In this document: positions 43,982 to 53,132 of the stretch, in pieces
How the letters are laid out: every line of letters starts with the position of its first letter
Position numbering within the stretch: position 1 is the stretch's first letter
DNA from: Sphingomonas sp. R-74633
Lineage (GTDB): Bacteria; Pseudomonadota; Alphaproteobacteria; Sphingomonadales; Sphingomonadaceae
Direction: 5' to 3'
DNA: 64,000 nt
Assembly: GCF_013416555.1 (NCBI RefSeq)
Contig: NZ_JACCFG010000004.1
Coordinates: 124,001 to 188,000 of the forward strand
Made by a program: the position numbers and the translations under genes
The notes under the pieces: model-generated
The model's input: only the letters and a program-made list of their open reading frames with translations
Told to the model about the DNA's origin: nothing
Database searches by the model: none

Positions 43982-43997
43982 AGACCTGTCCAACCGG
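43982..43997. promoter_or_regulatory. Third ACCTGTCC element, before the second beta-helix gene
   Basis: AGACCTGTCCAACCGG matches the copy at 43565 (AAACCTGTCCAACTGA) over ACCTGTCCAAC. It ends 7 bases before the ATG at 44005, a position suited to repression by blocking transcription. Confidence 0.45.
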
Positions 43998-44004
43998 GAG
44001 CGGT

Positions 44005-46998
44005 ATGATGAAGGCCTTTCGCCTGCTTTGCGCGGCATTGCTGCTGTGCCCCCTCCCCGCCTTTGCCGGGTCGCTCTCGGTCTATCGCACCCAGCCGAAC
44101 GATCCGCGCGCGATCACCGTCAAGGGCGTCGGCGACGGGCGGGCCGATGACAGCGCGGCGCTCCAGCAGGCGATCGACCAGGCAGCGAAGGGCGGCCAGG
44201 GCGGGATCGTCTTCCTGCCCTCGGGTCGCTACCGGATCAGCCGGACGATCTTCGTGCGCACCGCGGTGCGCGTCTTCGGCATCGGCGCGACGCGGCCGGT
44301 GATTCTGCTCGGCGACGACACGCCGGGCTACGGCGCGGGCGTGGCCGCGATGGTCTCATTTACCGGCGAGGACCAGTACCGGGTAGGCAAGGTGCCGGTG
44401 CCGCCGCCCACCAGCGTGCCGGCCAATCCCAACATCTATGATGCAACCTCGAGCACCTTCTATTCGGCGCTTTCCAATGTCGATTTCGAGATCGGCAAGG
44501 GCAATGCCGGCGCGGTCGCGGTGCGCTTCCGCGTCGCGCAACATGGCTTCCTGCGGCATATCGACTTTCATCTCGGATCGGGGCTGGCGGGGATCTACCA
44601 GGCCGGCAACGAATGTGAGGATTTGCGCTTCTATGGCGGGCGCTACGGCATCCTCACCGAGAAGACTTCGCCCGCCTGGCAGTTCACGCTGATCGATTCA
44701 GAGTTTGCCGGCCAGCGCGATGCCGCGATCCGCGAGCATGAGGTCGATCTGACGCTGATCAACGTCGCGATCCGCGACGTGCCCGTGGGGATCGAGATCG
44801 ACCGCGGCTATTCGGATTCGCTGTGGGGTAAGGACGTCCGCTTCGAGAATGTCTCGAACGCAGGCGTGCTGATCTCGAACGAGGACAGCGTGTTCACCCA
44901 GATCGGCTTCCAGAACGCGCTGGCGCAGAACACGCCGGTCTTTGCGCGCTTCCGCGACAGCGGCAAGACGGTGGCGGGCCAGGGCCGCCAGTACCGGGTG
45001 CGCGACTTCTCCCATGGGCTCAAGCTGCCGGGGATTGGTGCGATGGGCGCGTTCGCGACCGATGCCGCGATCACGCCACTGCCGAAGATGCCGGCGCGGC
45101 GCCGACCGGCAATCGCGGCGCTCCCGCCAGTGACCGAATGGGCCAATGTCCGCGACCTCGGCGTTAAGGGCGACGACGAGACCGACGACACCGCAGCGCT
45201 GCAGCGCGCGATCGATACGCACCGGGTGCTCTATTTGCCGATGGGCCGCTACCGCGTGACCGACACGCTGACGCTGCGCCCGGATACGGTGCTGATCGCG
45301 CTCCACCCAAGCCTGACCCATGTCTATTTGCCCGACGAAACCCCGACCTATGCCGGTGTCGGCAGTGCCAAAGCACTGATCCGCAGCGCCAAGGGCGGAG
45401 ATGCAATCGTATCCGGGCTCGGGCTGTGGACCGGCGGAGTCAATCCGCGCGCAACCGCCTTGCTGTGGCGGGCGGGCGAAGCCTCGATGGTGAACGACGT
45501 CAAGATCCAGGGCGGTGGCGGGACGCTGCTGACCAAGGGCAGCCCGATCGGCTTCGGCGATCCGCGGACCCGCTTCGACGGCCAGCATCCGAGCATCTGG
45601 GTCACCGATGGCGGCGGCGGCACCTTCGCGGCGATCTGGTCGCCCAACACCCTGGCCTCGGCGGGCTTCTACGTCTCGGACACGAAGACGCCCGGCTATG
45701 TCTACGAGCTCTCGGCCGAGCATCACTACCGCGTCGAGATCGTGCTCGACCATGTCGAGAACTGGGAATTCCACGCACCGCAGACCGAGCAGGAAGTGCG
45801 CGACGGCGTCAACGCGGTCTCGACCGAGTTCCGCAATTCGCGCAACATCCTGTTCGCTAATTATCATGGCTACCGCGTCACCCGCTCGGCCAAGCCGATG
45901 GACGTCGCGGTACGGCTCTACAACTCGAGCGACATCCGCTTCCGCAATGTCCATGTGAACGCGGAGAGCGCCTTTGCCAGCTGTGACGACAAGGGCTGCG
46001 GCACCTATGTGCGTGCGAGCAAATATCCGTTCGAGAATGCGATAAAGGACATGACCGGCGGGCAGGAAGTGCGCGAGCGCGAGTTCGCCCGACTCGACGT
46101 CGGCGCCGTCGCCTTGGCGAAGACGCCGGTCCCGGTCTCGCCGGGTGTCGAGAAGCTGGCCGACGGCTTCTATTCGATCGCCGGCGCCGCAGTGGACGCC
46201 AGGGGCAAGCTCTGGTTCGTCGACCGCCAGTTCCAGCGCATCCATGGCTGGTCGGAAGCCGAGGGGCTGTCGGTCCTCGCCGACACGCCGCTCGACCCGG
46301 TCAGCCTGGCGATCGATCGCTCGGGCCGGCTGATGGTGCTGTCCTCGGCGGGGCATGATGCGAGCGTCTACAGCATCGACCCTGCCGATCCGGCAGACGT
46401 GAAGCTGATCGCGCCGACGCCGGTGAAGGACCGCGCCGGCGCGCTGACTGCGCTTCCCGGCAACATGTGGGCGAATGGCGAGTTCGCCGACCGCATCGAT
46501 CCGAAGACCTACCAGTTCCCGCCGATCGCCGACTTCTTCACCCGCGCGATGGGCGAGCCCAAACCGCGCGAATATGTCTCGCCCGACGGTTCGCTGGTGC
46601 TTCCCGCCTTCCGGGTCTGGAACCAGGGGCCCGATGATCATCAGGGCTGGCGCTGGTCGGACACGCTCGATGCCCATGCGCTGGTCACCGCGAAGCCCGG
46701 CGAGCGGGTGTTCCTCACCAATGGCTCGGAGAACCGCACTTATAGCGGTCTGGTCGGCGCGGGCGGTGCGGTCACCGACCTCAGGATCGTCGCGGATCGC
46801 GGCGGCGAAAGCGCGGCGCGCGCTGCCGACGGCACGCTCTACGTCGCGAACGGCCAGGTCTTCGTCTATGACGCCACCGGCAAGCCGCTCCGCCGCATCG
46901 ACGTGCCCGAGCGGCCGCTGCAGCTGATCCTGGGCGGCAAGGACGGGCGGACGCTGTTCATCCTGAGCCATCATGCGCTCTATCGGGTGAGGATCTAG
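44005..46998 (+). CDS. Secreted tandem beta-helix protein with C-terminal propeller (paralog)
   Basis: Protein of 997 aa, same layout as the protein at 37612-40668. Signal peptide about 1-22 (A-F-A), first beta-helix about 25-395 (V-G-D-G-R-A-D-D-S-A-A-L), second about 400-715 (V-R-D-L-G-V-K-G-D-D-E-T-D-D-T-A-A-L), propeller about 730-997. The propeller carries the same W-F-V-D-R-Q-F-Q-R-I-H-G-W, E-Y-V-S-P-D-G-S-L-V-L-P-A-F-R-V-W and F-V-Y-D landmarks. Similarity runs over the whole length, so the pair arose by duplication. Activity is unknown: GH55-like glucanase or a lyase are the main options. ATG 44005 or 44008 may be used. No TonB receptor accompanies this copy. Confidence 0.75.
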   Translation: MMKAFRLLCAALLLCPLPAFAGSLSVYRTQPNDPRAITVKGVGDGRADDSAALQQAIDQAAKGGQGGIVFLPSGRYRISRTIFVRTAVRVFGIGATRPVILLGDDTPGYGAGVAAMVSFTGEDQYRVGKVPVPPPTSVPANPNIYDATSSTFYSALSNVDFEIGKGNAGAVAVRFRVAQHGFLRHIDFHLGSGLAGIYQAGNECEDLRFYGGRYGILTEKTSPAWQFTLIDSEFAGQRDAAIREHEVDLTLINVAIRDVPVGIEIDRGYSDSLWGKDVRFENVSNAGVLISNEDSVFTQIGFQNALAQNTPVFARFRDSGKTVAGQGRQYRVRDFSHGLKLPGIGAMGAFATDAAITPLPKMPARRRPAIAALPPVTEWANVRDLGVKGDDETDDTAALQRAIDTHRVLYLPMGRYRVTDTLTLRPDTVLIALHPSLTHVYLPDETPTYAGVGSAKALIRSAKGGDAIVSGLGLWTGGVNPRATALLWRAGEASMVNDVKIQGGGGTLLTKGSPIGFGDPRTRFDGQHPSIWVTDGGGGTFAAIWSPNTLASAGFYVSDTKTPGYVYELSAEHHYRVEIVLDHVENWEFHAPQTEQEVRDGVNAVSTEFRNSRNILFANYHGYRVTRSAKPMDVAVRLYNSSDIRFRNVHVNAESAFASCDDKGCGTYVRASKYPFENAIKDMTGGQEVREREFARLDVGAVALAKTPVPVSPGVEKLADGFYSIAGAAVDARGKLWFVDRQFQRIHGWSEAEGLSVLADTPLDPVSLAIDRSGRLMVLSSAGHDASVYSIDPADPADVKLIAPTPVKDRAGALTALPGNMWANGEFADRIDPKTYQFPPIADFFTRAMGEPKPREYVSPDGSLVLPAFRVWNQGPDDHQGWRWSDTLDAHALVTAKPGERVFLTNGSENRTYSGLVGAGGAVTDLRIVADRGGESAARAADGTLYVANGQVFVYDATGKPLRRIDVPERPLQLILGGKDGRTLFILSHHALYRVRI

Positions 46999-47135
46999 CC
47001 AACTGCGAAGTCCTGACGAAACGGTCGGGCCTTTACCCTACCGGGTATCCCCTCGCGCCCACCCTGGCATTGAGACCGATCCATTTCGGACGGACATTGG
47101 CGTCCGGAAATCATCGGATTCTAGAGGGAACGCCC

Positions 47136-48053
47136 ATGTTCAAGTCTCTCCTATTGGCGACGGCACTCTGCCTCGCCGCGCCCGCCGTCGCGCAAGTTGC
47201 GCCCTTCCCGACTAGCTTCAAGACCCAGGACATCGCGGCCAACGGCACGACCATCCATGTGCGCGTGGGCGGGCATGGTCCGGCGGTGCTGCTGCTCCAC
47301 GGCTATGGCGAGACGGGCGACATGTGGTCGCCACTGGCCGCGGCGCTCGCGACCGATCACACCGTCATCGTGCCCGATCTGCGCGGCATGGGACTGTCCT
47401 CGCACCCCGCCGGGGGCTTCGACAAAATGACCCAGGGGCGCGACATGCAGGCGGTGCTTGCGGCGCTGGGCGTGCAGAAATTCGATCTCGTCACGCATGA
47501 CATCGGCAACATGGTCGGGTTCGCGCTGGCCACCCAGCAGCCCGACCGGGTCGGCCGCTTCGTGCTGATTGACGCGCCGGTGCCGGGTGTCGGCCCCTGG
47601 GAAGAAGTTCTCAAGAACCCGCTGCTCTGGCACTTCCGCTTCGGCGGGCCGGACATGGAGCGCCTCGTCGCCGGGCGCGAGCGGATCTATCTCGACCGCT
47701 TCTGGAACGAGTTTTCGGCGCATCCCGATCGGTTCGACGAGCTTTCACGCCAGCATTATGCCGCGCTCTACGCCCGGCCCGGCGGCATGCATTCCGGCTT
47801 CGCGCAGTTCGCCGCCTTCGACCAGGATGCTGTCGACAATCGCGCCTGGCTGGCCACCGGCAAGAAGCTGAACATGCCGGTCCTGGCGCTGGGCGGCGAA
47901 AAGAGCTTCGGCCCGATGATGGCGGTCGTGATGCGCGCCGCCGCCACCAATGTGACCGAAGGCGTCGTCCCCGATTCCGGACATTGGGCAATGGAAGAGA
48001 ATCCCACCGCGACGATCGCACTCGTCAAGAACTTCCTCGGCGCGGGCCAATGA
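47136..48053 (+). CDS. Secreted alpha/beta hydrolase, epoxide-hydrolase/dehalogenase-like
   Basis: Protein of 305 aa with signal peptide about 1-20 (A-V-A-Q). Oxyanion motif H55-G-Y-G, then nucleophile elbow T-H-D122-I-G-N, where Asp instead of Ser points to the epoxide hydrolase/haloalkane-dehalogenase branch. The catalytic His is H283 (S-G-H-W). Substrate unknown. The upstream gap (46999-47135) contains an inverted repeat CGGACG/CGTCCG near 47090-47115. The stop overlaps the cupin ATG (ATGA), so the two are co-translated. Confidence 0.85.
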   Translation: MFKSLLLATALCLAAPAVAQVAPFPTSFKTQDIAANGTTIHVRVGGHGPAVLLLHGYGETGDMWSPLAAALATDHTVIVPDLRGMGLSSHPAGGFDKMTQGRDMQAVLAALGVQKFDLVTHDIGNMVGFALATQQPDRVGRFVLIDAPVPGVGPWEEVLKNPLLWHFRFGGPDMERLVAGRERIYLDRFWNEFSAHPDRFDELSRQHYAALYARPGGMHSGFAQFAAFDQDAVDNRAWLATGKKLNMPVLALGGEKSFGPMMAVVMRAAATNVTEGVVPDSGHWAMEENPTATIALVKNFLGAGQ

Positions 48054-48517
48054 GCCCGCGCGTACTCGCCGCAGCAACCCTGTCCTTCGCGATCGGGATG
48101 GCGCTGCCGGCCCATGCCCAGGCGCAGCAGGAGCGGCTGACCCCGACCGAAATAGAGGCGATGGCCAAGGGCGGCGCTGGGGCCGGCACCTCCGGCGTCG
48201 CCGGGATCCGCACCACGGTGCTGCTCGGCGACCCGACCGCTGCAGGCCCCTACACGATCGAAATCCGCGTACCGGCGCATACCCGCATCGAGGCGCATGC
48301 GCACCGTGACAGCCGCACGGCGGTCGTGGTCAGCGGCACCTGGTATTTCGGCTATGGCAAGACCGCGGAGGAGGCCCGGGTGAAAGCGCTGCCGCCGGGC
48401 AGCTTCTATACCGAGCCCGCCGACGATCCGCATTTCGCGCTCACCCGCGAGCAGCCGGCGATCGTCTATATCAGCGGCTGGGGCCCGACCGACACGCGCT
48501 ACACCGCCAAGCCCTGA
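48050..48517 (+). CDS. Secreted cupin-domain protein
   Basis: Protein of 155 aa with signal peptide about 1-24 (A-H-A-Q). The single cupin barrel has motif 1 around H-A-H-R-D-S-R-T-A-V-V-V-S-G-T-W-Y and motif 2 around P-G-S-F-Y-T-E-P-A-D-D-P-H-F. Two His in motif 1 and one in motif 2 could bind a metal. The role is unknown; coupling to the alpha/beta hydrolase suggests a shared substrate, perhaps as an isomerase or oxygenase accessory. Confidence 0.8.
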   Translation: MSPRVLAAATLSFAIGMALPAHAQAQQERLTPTEIEAMAKGGAGAGTSGVAGIRTTVLLGDPTAAGPYTIEIRVPAHTRIEAHAHRDSRTAVVVSGTWYFGYGKTAEEARVKALPPGSFYTEPADDPHFALTREQPAIVYISGWGPTDTRYTAKP

Positions 48518-48560
48518 CGCGCATTTCTCAACCCGAGCGACCCGACCTGCGGCCCCGAGC

Positions 48561-49202
48561 TCAGCGCTCGATATAGCCGCGGCGGGTCGCCACGGTCACG
48601 GCATGGGTGCGGTCATGCACCCCCAGCTTCTCGAATATCGTCTTGAGCTGCGCCTTGATCGTGTCGACCGAGAGCGTGAGCCGCCAGGCGATCTGCTTGT
48701 TGGGATGGCCCTCCGCCACGAGCGCGAGAATGGCGATCTCCCGCTCGGTCAGGGGCGGATCATATGCATGTTCCGCCAATGCGTGCGCTGTATCCGAACA
48801 GACGGCGCGGCGCCCCGCATGGACCGAACGGATGGCGCCCAGCAGCTCGCCCCGGATGCAGTTCTTCAGCAGATAGCCCGATGCACCGGCGCGGATCGCG
48901 CGGATCGCGTTGGCGTCGCCGGCATAGGTGGTGAGCACCAGGATCCTGGCGTCGCCGGAAAAGCCGCGTATCGCCTGGATCGCCTCGATCCCGCCCATGC
49001 TTTCCATCTGCACGTCCATCAGCGTGACGTCGGGCTCAAGCTCGCGGAACTTCTCGATCGCCTCGGCACCGTCGCACGCCTCTCCCACCGCTTCCATATC
49101 GTCCTGCCGCGCCAGCAGCCCGGCAATGCCGTCGCGCACCATCGGGTGATCGTCGACGATCAGGACACGGATCGGAGAAGCGCTGTTCGATGCAAGGGTC
49201 AT
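48561..49202 (-). CDS. NarL/FixJ-type response regulator
   Basis: Protein of 213 aa. Receiver about 10-130 with acidic pair D17-D18, phospho-acceptor D63 (T-L-M-D-V-Q-M), T-T-Y and K-N near the end. The LuxR-type helix-turn-helix (about 145-205) has L-T-E-R-E-I-A-I-L-A-L-V-A-E-G and N-K-Q-I-A. ATG 49202 overlaps the sensor kinase stop (ATGA). It should be phosphorylated by that kinase. Targets are not evident from sequence; it converges on the cupin gene 43 bp away. Confidence 0.92.
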   Translation of the reverse strand: MTLASNSASPIRVLIVDDHPMVRDGIAGLLARQDDMEAVGEACDGAEAIEKFRELEPDVTLMDVQMESMGGIEAIQAIRGFSGDARILVLTTYAGDANAIRAIRAGASGYLLKNCIRGELLGAIRSVHAGRRAVCSDTAHALAEHAYDPPLTEREIAILALVAEGHPNKQIAWRLTLSVDTIKAQLKTIFEKLGVHDRTHAVTVATRRGYIER

Positions 49203-52200
49203 CGGAAGCTCCACAGGCGCGCCAGCAGGCCGCGCGTTCCAGCCTTGTACGCAATCGTGCCCGGTACGCTTAGCACCATTTCGGTACCCTGATCCGGGAG
49301 CGGCCCGATGACAAGCCGCCCGTTCAATTTGCGCGCGCGCTCGCTCATGCCGGAAAGGCCGAAATGGCCGCGCCGCCCCTTTTCCGCGAGCTCCGGCTCA
49401 ATACCGATCCCGTCATCGGCGATGCGCAGGGAGAAGTTCATGCCGTGCCGGATCTCGACGGTGACGCGGCGGGCGCAGGCGTGGCGCCAGGCGTTGAACA
49501 GCGCCTCGCCGGCAATGCGCGCGACTTCGTCGAGCGTCGACGGGTCCATGGCGCGCGGCGCGCCGGTGGTGGTGAGCGAAAGCTGGACGCCGGGATCGAA
49601 GCCCTGCCGCGCGATCAGGTCGCGGATGACCAGTTCGACATCGCCTTCCTGCTGCGTGCGCAAATCCTGCACACGGTCGCGCCCTTCGGCGATCACCTGG
49701 TCGGCAGTGTCGATCGCCTGGATGAGCGAATGCCGGCCTGGCAGCTTTGGCGAGAGGTCCTCCACTGCCAGCTGGAAGCGCAAAGTGAGCGCCTGCACGG
49801 CCTGCAACAAAGTGTCGTGCAGCTCGCGCGCGATGCGCTCGCGTTCCTCGATCCGCTCGGCCATGCGCAGCCGGATACGGCCAGCGACCGCGCGCATCCG
49901 CATCGAATAGGCCAGCCAGACGAGCGCCAGCAACGCGGCCGCGCAGAGCAGCTTGAACGGCCAGCTCTGCACGAAAGTGGGACGGATCTCGAAGTCGAGC
50001 GCCGCACCGGTGCGATTCCAGCGCCCGTCATTGTTCGCCGCGATCACCTGGAAGCGATAATGGCCGGGCCCGAGATTGGCATAGGACGCCACGCGCCGCG
50101 CACCGGCGTCGACCCAGTTTTCATCCACCCCGTCCAGCCGATAGCGAAATCGCACACGCTGCGGCACCGCCAAGCTGAGTCCGGCATAGGCGATGTCGAG
50201 TGCGCGGGTGCCCGCCGCGAGCACCAGCGCGCGGGGATCGCGCCAGGTCTGGCCGCCACTGGTGAGCGCGCGGATCGCGACCGGCGGCGCGAGCGGGTTC
50301 CGCTCGAGCGTAGCGGGGTCGAAATAAGCGGCGCCCTGGCGGTTGAGGAACCAGATCCTGCCATCACCGCCGACCACGCTCTGGGTGCCGGAGAAGCCGG
50401 CATGCTGGGCGGCGCTGACCAGCCCGTCCTGCGCGTTGAACAGAGTGCGCTCCAGCGGCGCGCGCGGATCGGCAAAGGCGCGGTCAAGATCGGCGGTGGC
50501 GACCCGGGAGATCCCCGTCCGTCCGATGAGCCAGGTCTCGCCGCGCGACGTCTGCACCAGTGCGCGAAGCCAGGCCAGCCAGGGGAAGCGCGCTTCGCCC
50601 AGCCGCGCCACCCGGCCCTGGCGCACCCGCACCAGCCCCTGGCCATCGCTCAGGAAGAGATCCTGCGTGCCGGCCGCGAGCATCGTCGCCATGCCGAGAT
50701 TGGTGACCACGGTCAGCCGGCTGCCTTCGATCATCGCCAGGTTCGGGCGCGCGGTGAACGCGATATCGCCCGACGGCGTGGCGATCATGTCCCAGACCGG
50801 CTGCTCGCCCAGCTTGCCGGAGCTGGTGTGCCATCCGCTGGCGTCGCGCCAGGTCAGCGGGCGGCCGAAAAGCACTACCCATAGCCGCCCGAGGCGATCC
50901 TCGGCGCAACTGGTCGGCGACGCATCGCTGGCGAAACCGGGCGAGGATTCCGCCCGGTCGCCAATCACGCGGAGCGTCCGCGAAGCCTCGACGATCCAGA
51001 CGCCGCCGCTACGGGCGGTGCAGATCGATTGCCCCTCAGCATCCAGTTTAAGGATCGGCCGGGGCGCCGCACCCGGAGTGACCCGGAACAGCGTCTGCTG
51101 CGATTCGATATAGACGCTTCCGTCGTTCGCCCGCGCGATCGCAAGGCCATGGGTCGGGTCCGCGGGGATGGCCTGTGCCTGCACCGCGCTTGCCCGGCGG
51201 AACTGGTCGAGGCCAGCTTCGGTGGCGATCCAGATACTGCCTTCGCGATCGACGAACGACGAATAGGCGAAGTCGGACGTGAGTCCGTCCGTGGCCCGGA
51301 AAGCATAAGCGGGCGTCATCGATCCGCTGACCGCACCCAATGCACCCGGAATATAGGAAATCCCGACCGCGGCAGTCGCATTCCACAGCCCTCCGCGCCC
51401 GTCGAACAGAGGCACGATCGTGCGGGCATCCGCGACAGCGGGCAGGCGTACCCCGGAGGCGGACGCCCTGCCCCGCCCGTCCACAACCCTGTAGGTGCCC
51501 GCCTTGTCCGAAACCCATAATGCGCCGCTCGCATCGAGCGTGATCCGCGGCCGTGCAGACAGCCGGTCCGGCAGGAGCTGGAAATGGCGGGCATGCGGCG
51601 CGAGGAACGCAAGGGCGCCGGTGTTTCCGCCCTGATAAGACAACGCGACCCACAGCGTGCCATCCCGAGTGAATTCCAGCCCCATAACGGCGCCGTCGGG
51701 CAACTGCACGGCATCGCCCACCGACTGCCAGCGCCCGTCCTTGAAGCGCCGCAACTGCCGGTCGAACCGAGCCGATGCGATCCATACCGCTCCGTCCGGC
51801 GCCTGGGCCATCAAGCCGGTCGAAATAAGGGGATCGGGCATGTGCAGATCGACCAGGCGGCCGCCGCGATAGACCGCGATCCCGGCCTTGTCGCCAAGCC
51901 CGACCCAGAGTTCACCGTTGCGGGCGGTCATCAGCCCGGTGGGTTCGGCATGCTGCTTGTGCGTGCCGGCCGGCCAGTCGATCTTCTCGAAGCTGACTCC
52001 GTCGAACCGGTACAGCGCATCGCCTGCCAGCCAGAGATAGCCGTCCCCACTCTGCGCGATCTTGTAAATGCCGTCCGGCGCGCCCTCGTCAGGGCCCCAG
52101 CGGACATGCTTGAACCCGCCAAAGCCGGCCGGCGCGACCTGCGCGTGGGCCAGGGTCGCAGCCAGCACCAGCGACAGTCCGACCGCAAGCAATGCCAGCA

Positions 52201-52264
52201 ACCGGGTGTACCGCCTTTGCTCACGCACGAGGATAATCGGCCAATCCATCAACCCCCGCCCCAT
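49199..52264 (-). CDS. Sensor histidine kinase with periplasmic two-component propeller
   Basis: Protein of 1021 aa. An N-terminal hydrophobic signal/anchor (about 20-42) precedes a long periplasmic sensor of repeated propeller blades (about 45-680; e.g. D-G-Y-L-W-L-A-G, N-G-E-L-W-V-G-L) and a Y_Y_Y domain (about 690-760). One transmembrane helix (F-K-L-L-C-A-A-A-L-L-A-L-V-W) leads to a HisKA_3 dimer domain with H816 in R-E-L-H-D-T-L-L-Q and an ATPase domain (D-D-G-I-G near 975). The same sensor layout is used by hybrid carbohydrate sensors, but here the receiver is a separate protein. An alternative ATG at 52249 follows GGGGG. Confidence 0.9.
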   Translation of the reverse strand: MGRGLMDWPIILVREQRRYTRLLALLAVGLSLVLAATLAHAQVAPAGFGGFKHVRWGPDEGAPDGIYKIAQSGDGYLWLAGDALYRFDGVSFEKIDWPAGTHKQHAEPTGLMTARNGELWVGLGDKAGIAVYRGGRLVDLHMPDPLISTGLMAQAPDGAVWIASARFDRQLRRFKDGRWQSVGDAVQLPDGAVMGLEFTRDGTLWVALSYQGGNTGALAFLAPHARHFQLLPDRLSARPRITLDASGALWVSDKAGTYRVVDGRGRASASGVRLPAVADARTIVPLFDGRGGLWNATAAVGISYIPGALGAVSGSMTPAYAFRATDGLTSDFAYSSFVDREGSIWIATEAGLDQFRRASAVQAQAIPADPTHGLAIARANDGSVYIESQQTLFRVTPGAAPRPILKLDAEGQSICTARSGGVWIVEASRTLRVIGDRAESSPGFASDASPTSCAEDRLGRLWVVLFGRPLTWRDASGWHTSSGKLGEQPVWDMIATPSGDIAFTARPNLAMIEGSRLTVVTNLGMATMLAAGTQDLFLSDGQGLVRVRQGRVARLGEARFPWLAWLRALVQTSRGETWLIGRTGISRVATADLDRAFADPRAPLERTLFNAQDGLVSAAQHAGFSGTQSVVGGDGRIWFLNRQGAAYFDPATLERNPLAPPVAIRALTSGGQTWRDPRALVLAAGTRALDIAYAGLSLAVPQRVRFRYRLDGVDENWVDAGARRVASYANLGPGHYRFQVIAANNDGRWNRTGAALDFEIRPTFVQSWPFKLLCAAALLALVWLAYSMRMRAVAGRIRLRMAERIEERERIARELHDTLLQAVQALTLRFQLAVEDLSPKLPGRHSLIQAIDTADQVIAEGRDRVQDLRTQQEGDVELVIRDLIARQGFDPGVQLSLTTTGAPRAMDPSTLDEVARIAGEALFNAWRHACARRVTVEIRHGMNFSLRIADDGIGIEPELAEKGRRGHFGLSGMSERARKLNGRLVIGPLPDQGTEMVLSVPGTIAYKAGTRGLLARLWSFR

Positions 52265-52550
52265 TCGGATCGTCCCCAGCTAGCTGCGCCCTCCCGCGCC
52301 GCACAACTATGATTTCTTTTCTGCCCGCATCTTGTTCAATCAACCGCCCCAACTGGATCGCGTCCGTTCCTCCGCGAAACTGCACGAGCACCAATGCCTT
52401 GGCGGCCAGGAATACCCGGCTCCGGGAGGTATTTCCTTTAATCGCATTTACTTGTCGGAGAAATTTCAACCTCGCCGTGAGAAAGCTCGTCAGGCGTTGA
52501 CCTGTGAGGCAGGACCGATAGCCTCGTGCGCGTAGACCTGGGGACCGGCG
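52265..52550. other. Gene-free gap between sensor kinase and nasT
   Basis: This 286-bp gap (301 bp if the kinase starts at 52249) is AT-richer than its surroundings and must hold the divergent promoters of the kinase and the nitrate operon. I see no convincing sigma-54 promoter or NtrC palindrome. A 63-codon open frame at 52309-52500 lacks a ribosome site and any recognisable domain. Confidence 0.5.
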
Positions 52551-53132
52551 TTGCGCATTGCCATTATCGACGACAGCGGCTTGCGCGCGACGATCCTCGA
52601 GGAAGGATTGCGCGAAGCGGGCTTCGAGGAGATCGAAGTCGTGCCCCCGCACGGCGCTTTTGTCGCGCGGCTCGAGCGGATGGCGCCCGATGTGGTGCTG
52701 ATGAACCTGGGCAATGCCAATCGCGATTCGCTGGAAGAGATGCTCACGGTCAGCCGGGCGCTGGCGCGGCCGATCGCGATGTTCGTCGATCAGTCGGATG
52801 AAGGCATGATCGGCGCGGCGATCGATGCGGGCGTCTCGGCCTATGTCGTCGACGGGTTGCGCAAGGAACGCGTAAAGCCGGTGCTCGAGCTCGCGATCCG
52901 CCGGTTCAACGCATTCTCCAAGCTGCAAACCGAGCTCGACGCCGCGCGCACCGAGCTTGCCGAGCGCAAGACGCTCGACCGCGCCAAGGCGATCCTGATG
53001 CAAAGCCGCGGCCTTGCCGAGCCCGAAGCCTATGCGCTGCTGCGCACCACCGCGATGAAGCAGGGACGGCGGATCGTCGAAGTCGCCGAGGCCCTGATAA
53101 CTGCCGCCGACCTGTTTGGAGACGGGCGATGA
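52551..53132 (+). CDS. nasT: NasT-type ANTAR antiterminator
   Basis: Protein of 193 aa. A receiver-like domain (1-120; D7-D8 acidic pair) is followed by a coiled-coil linker and an ANTAR RNA-binding domain (about 135-187) with A-K-A-I-L-M-Q-S-R-G-L-A-E-P-E-A-Y and L-L-R-T-T-A-M. The expected phospho-acceptor position is Asn (N52 in L-M-N-L-G-N), so control by NasS binding rather than phosphorylation is likely. It should bind the leader upstream of narK and prevent termination. The start is TTG at 52551 with GGGGA seven bases upstream. It overlaps nasS by four bases. Confidence 0.9.
   Translation: MRIAIIDDSGLRATILEEGLREAGFEEIEVVPPHGAFVARLERMAPDVVLMNLGNANRDSLEEMLTVSRALARPIAMFVDQSDEGMIGAAIDAGVSAYVVDGLRKERVKPVLELAIRRFNAFSKLQTELDAARTELAERKTLDRAKAILMQSRGLAEPEAYALLRTTAMKQGRRIVEVAEALITAADLFGDGR

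Noticed and set aside
52309..52500. 63-codon open frame between the sensor kinase and nasT
   Set aside because: No ribosome site, no domain, codon pattern unlike neighbours.
52538..52555. Sigma-54-like sequence at the nasT start (TGGGG...TTGC)
   Set aside because: Spacing between the GG and GC is one base too long and the element would cover the start codon.
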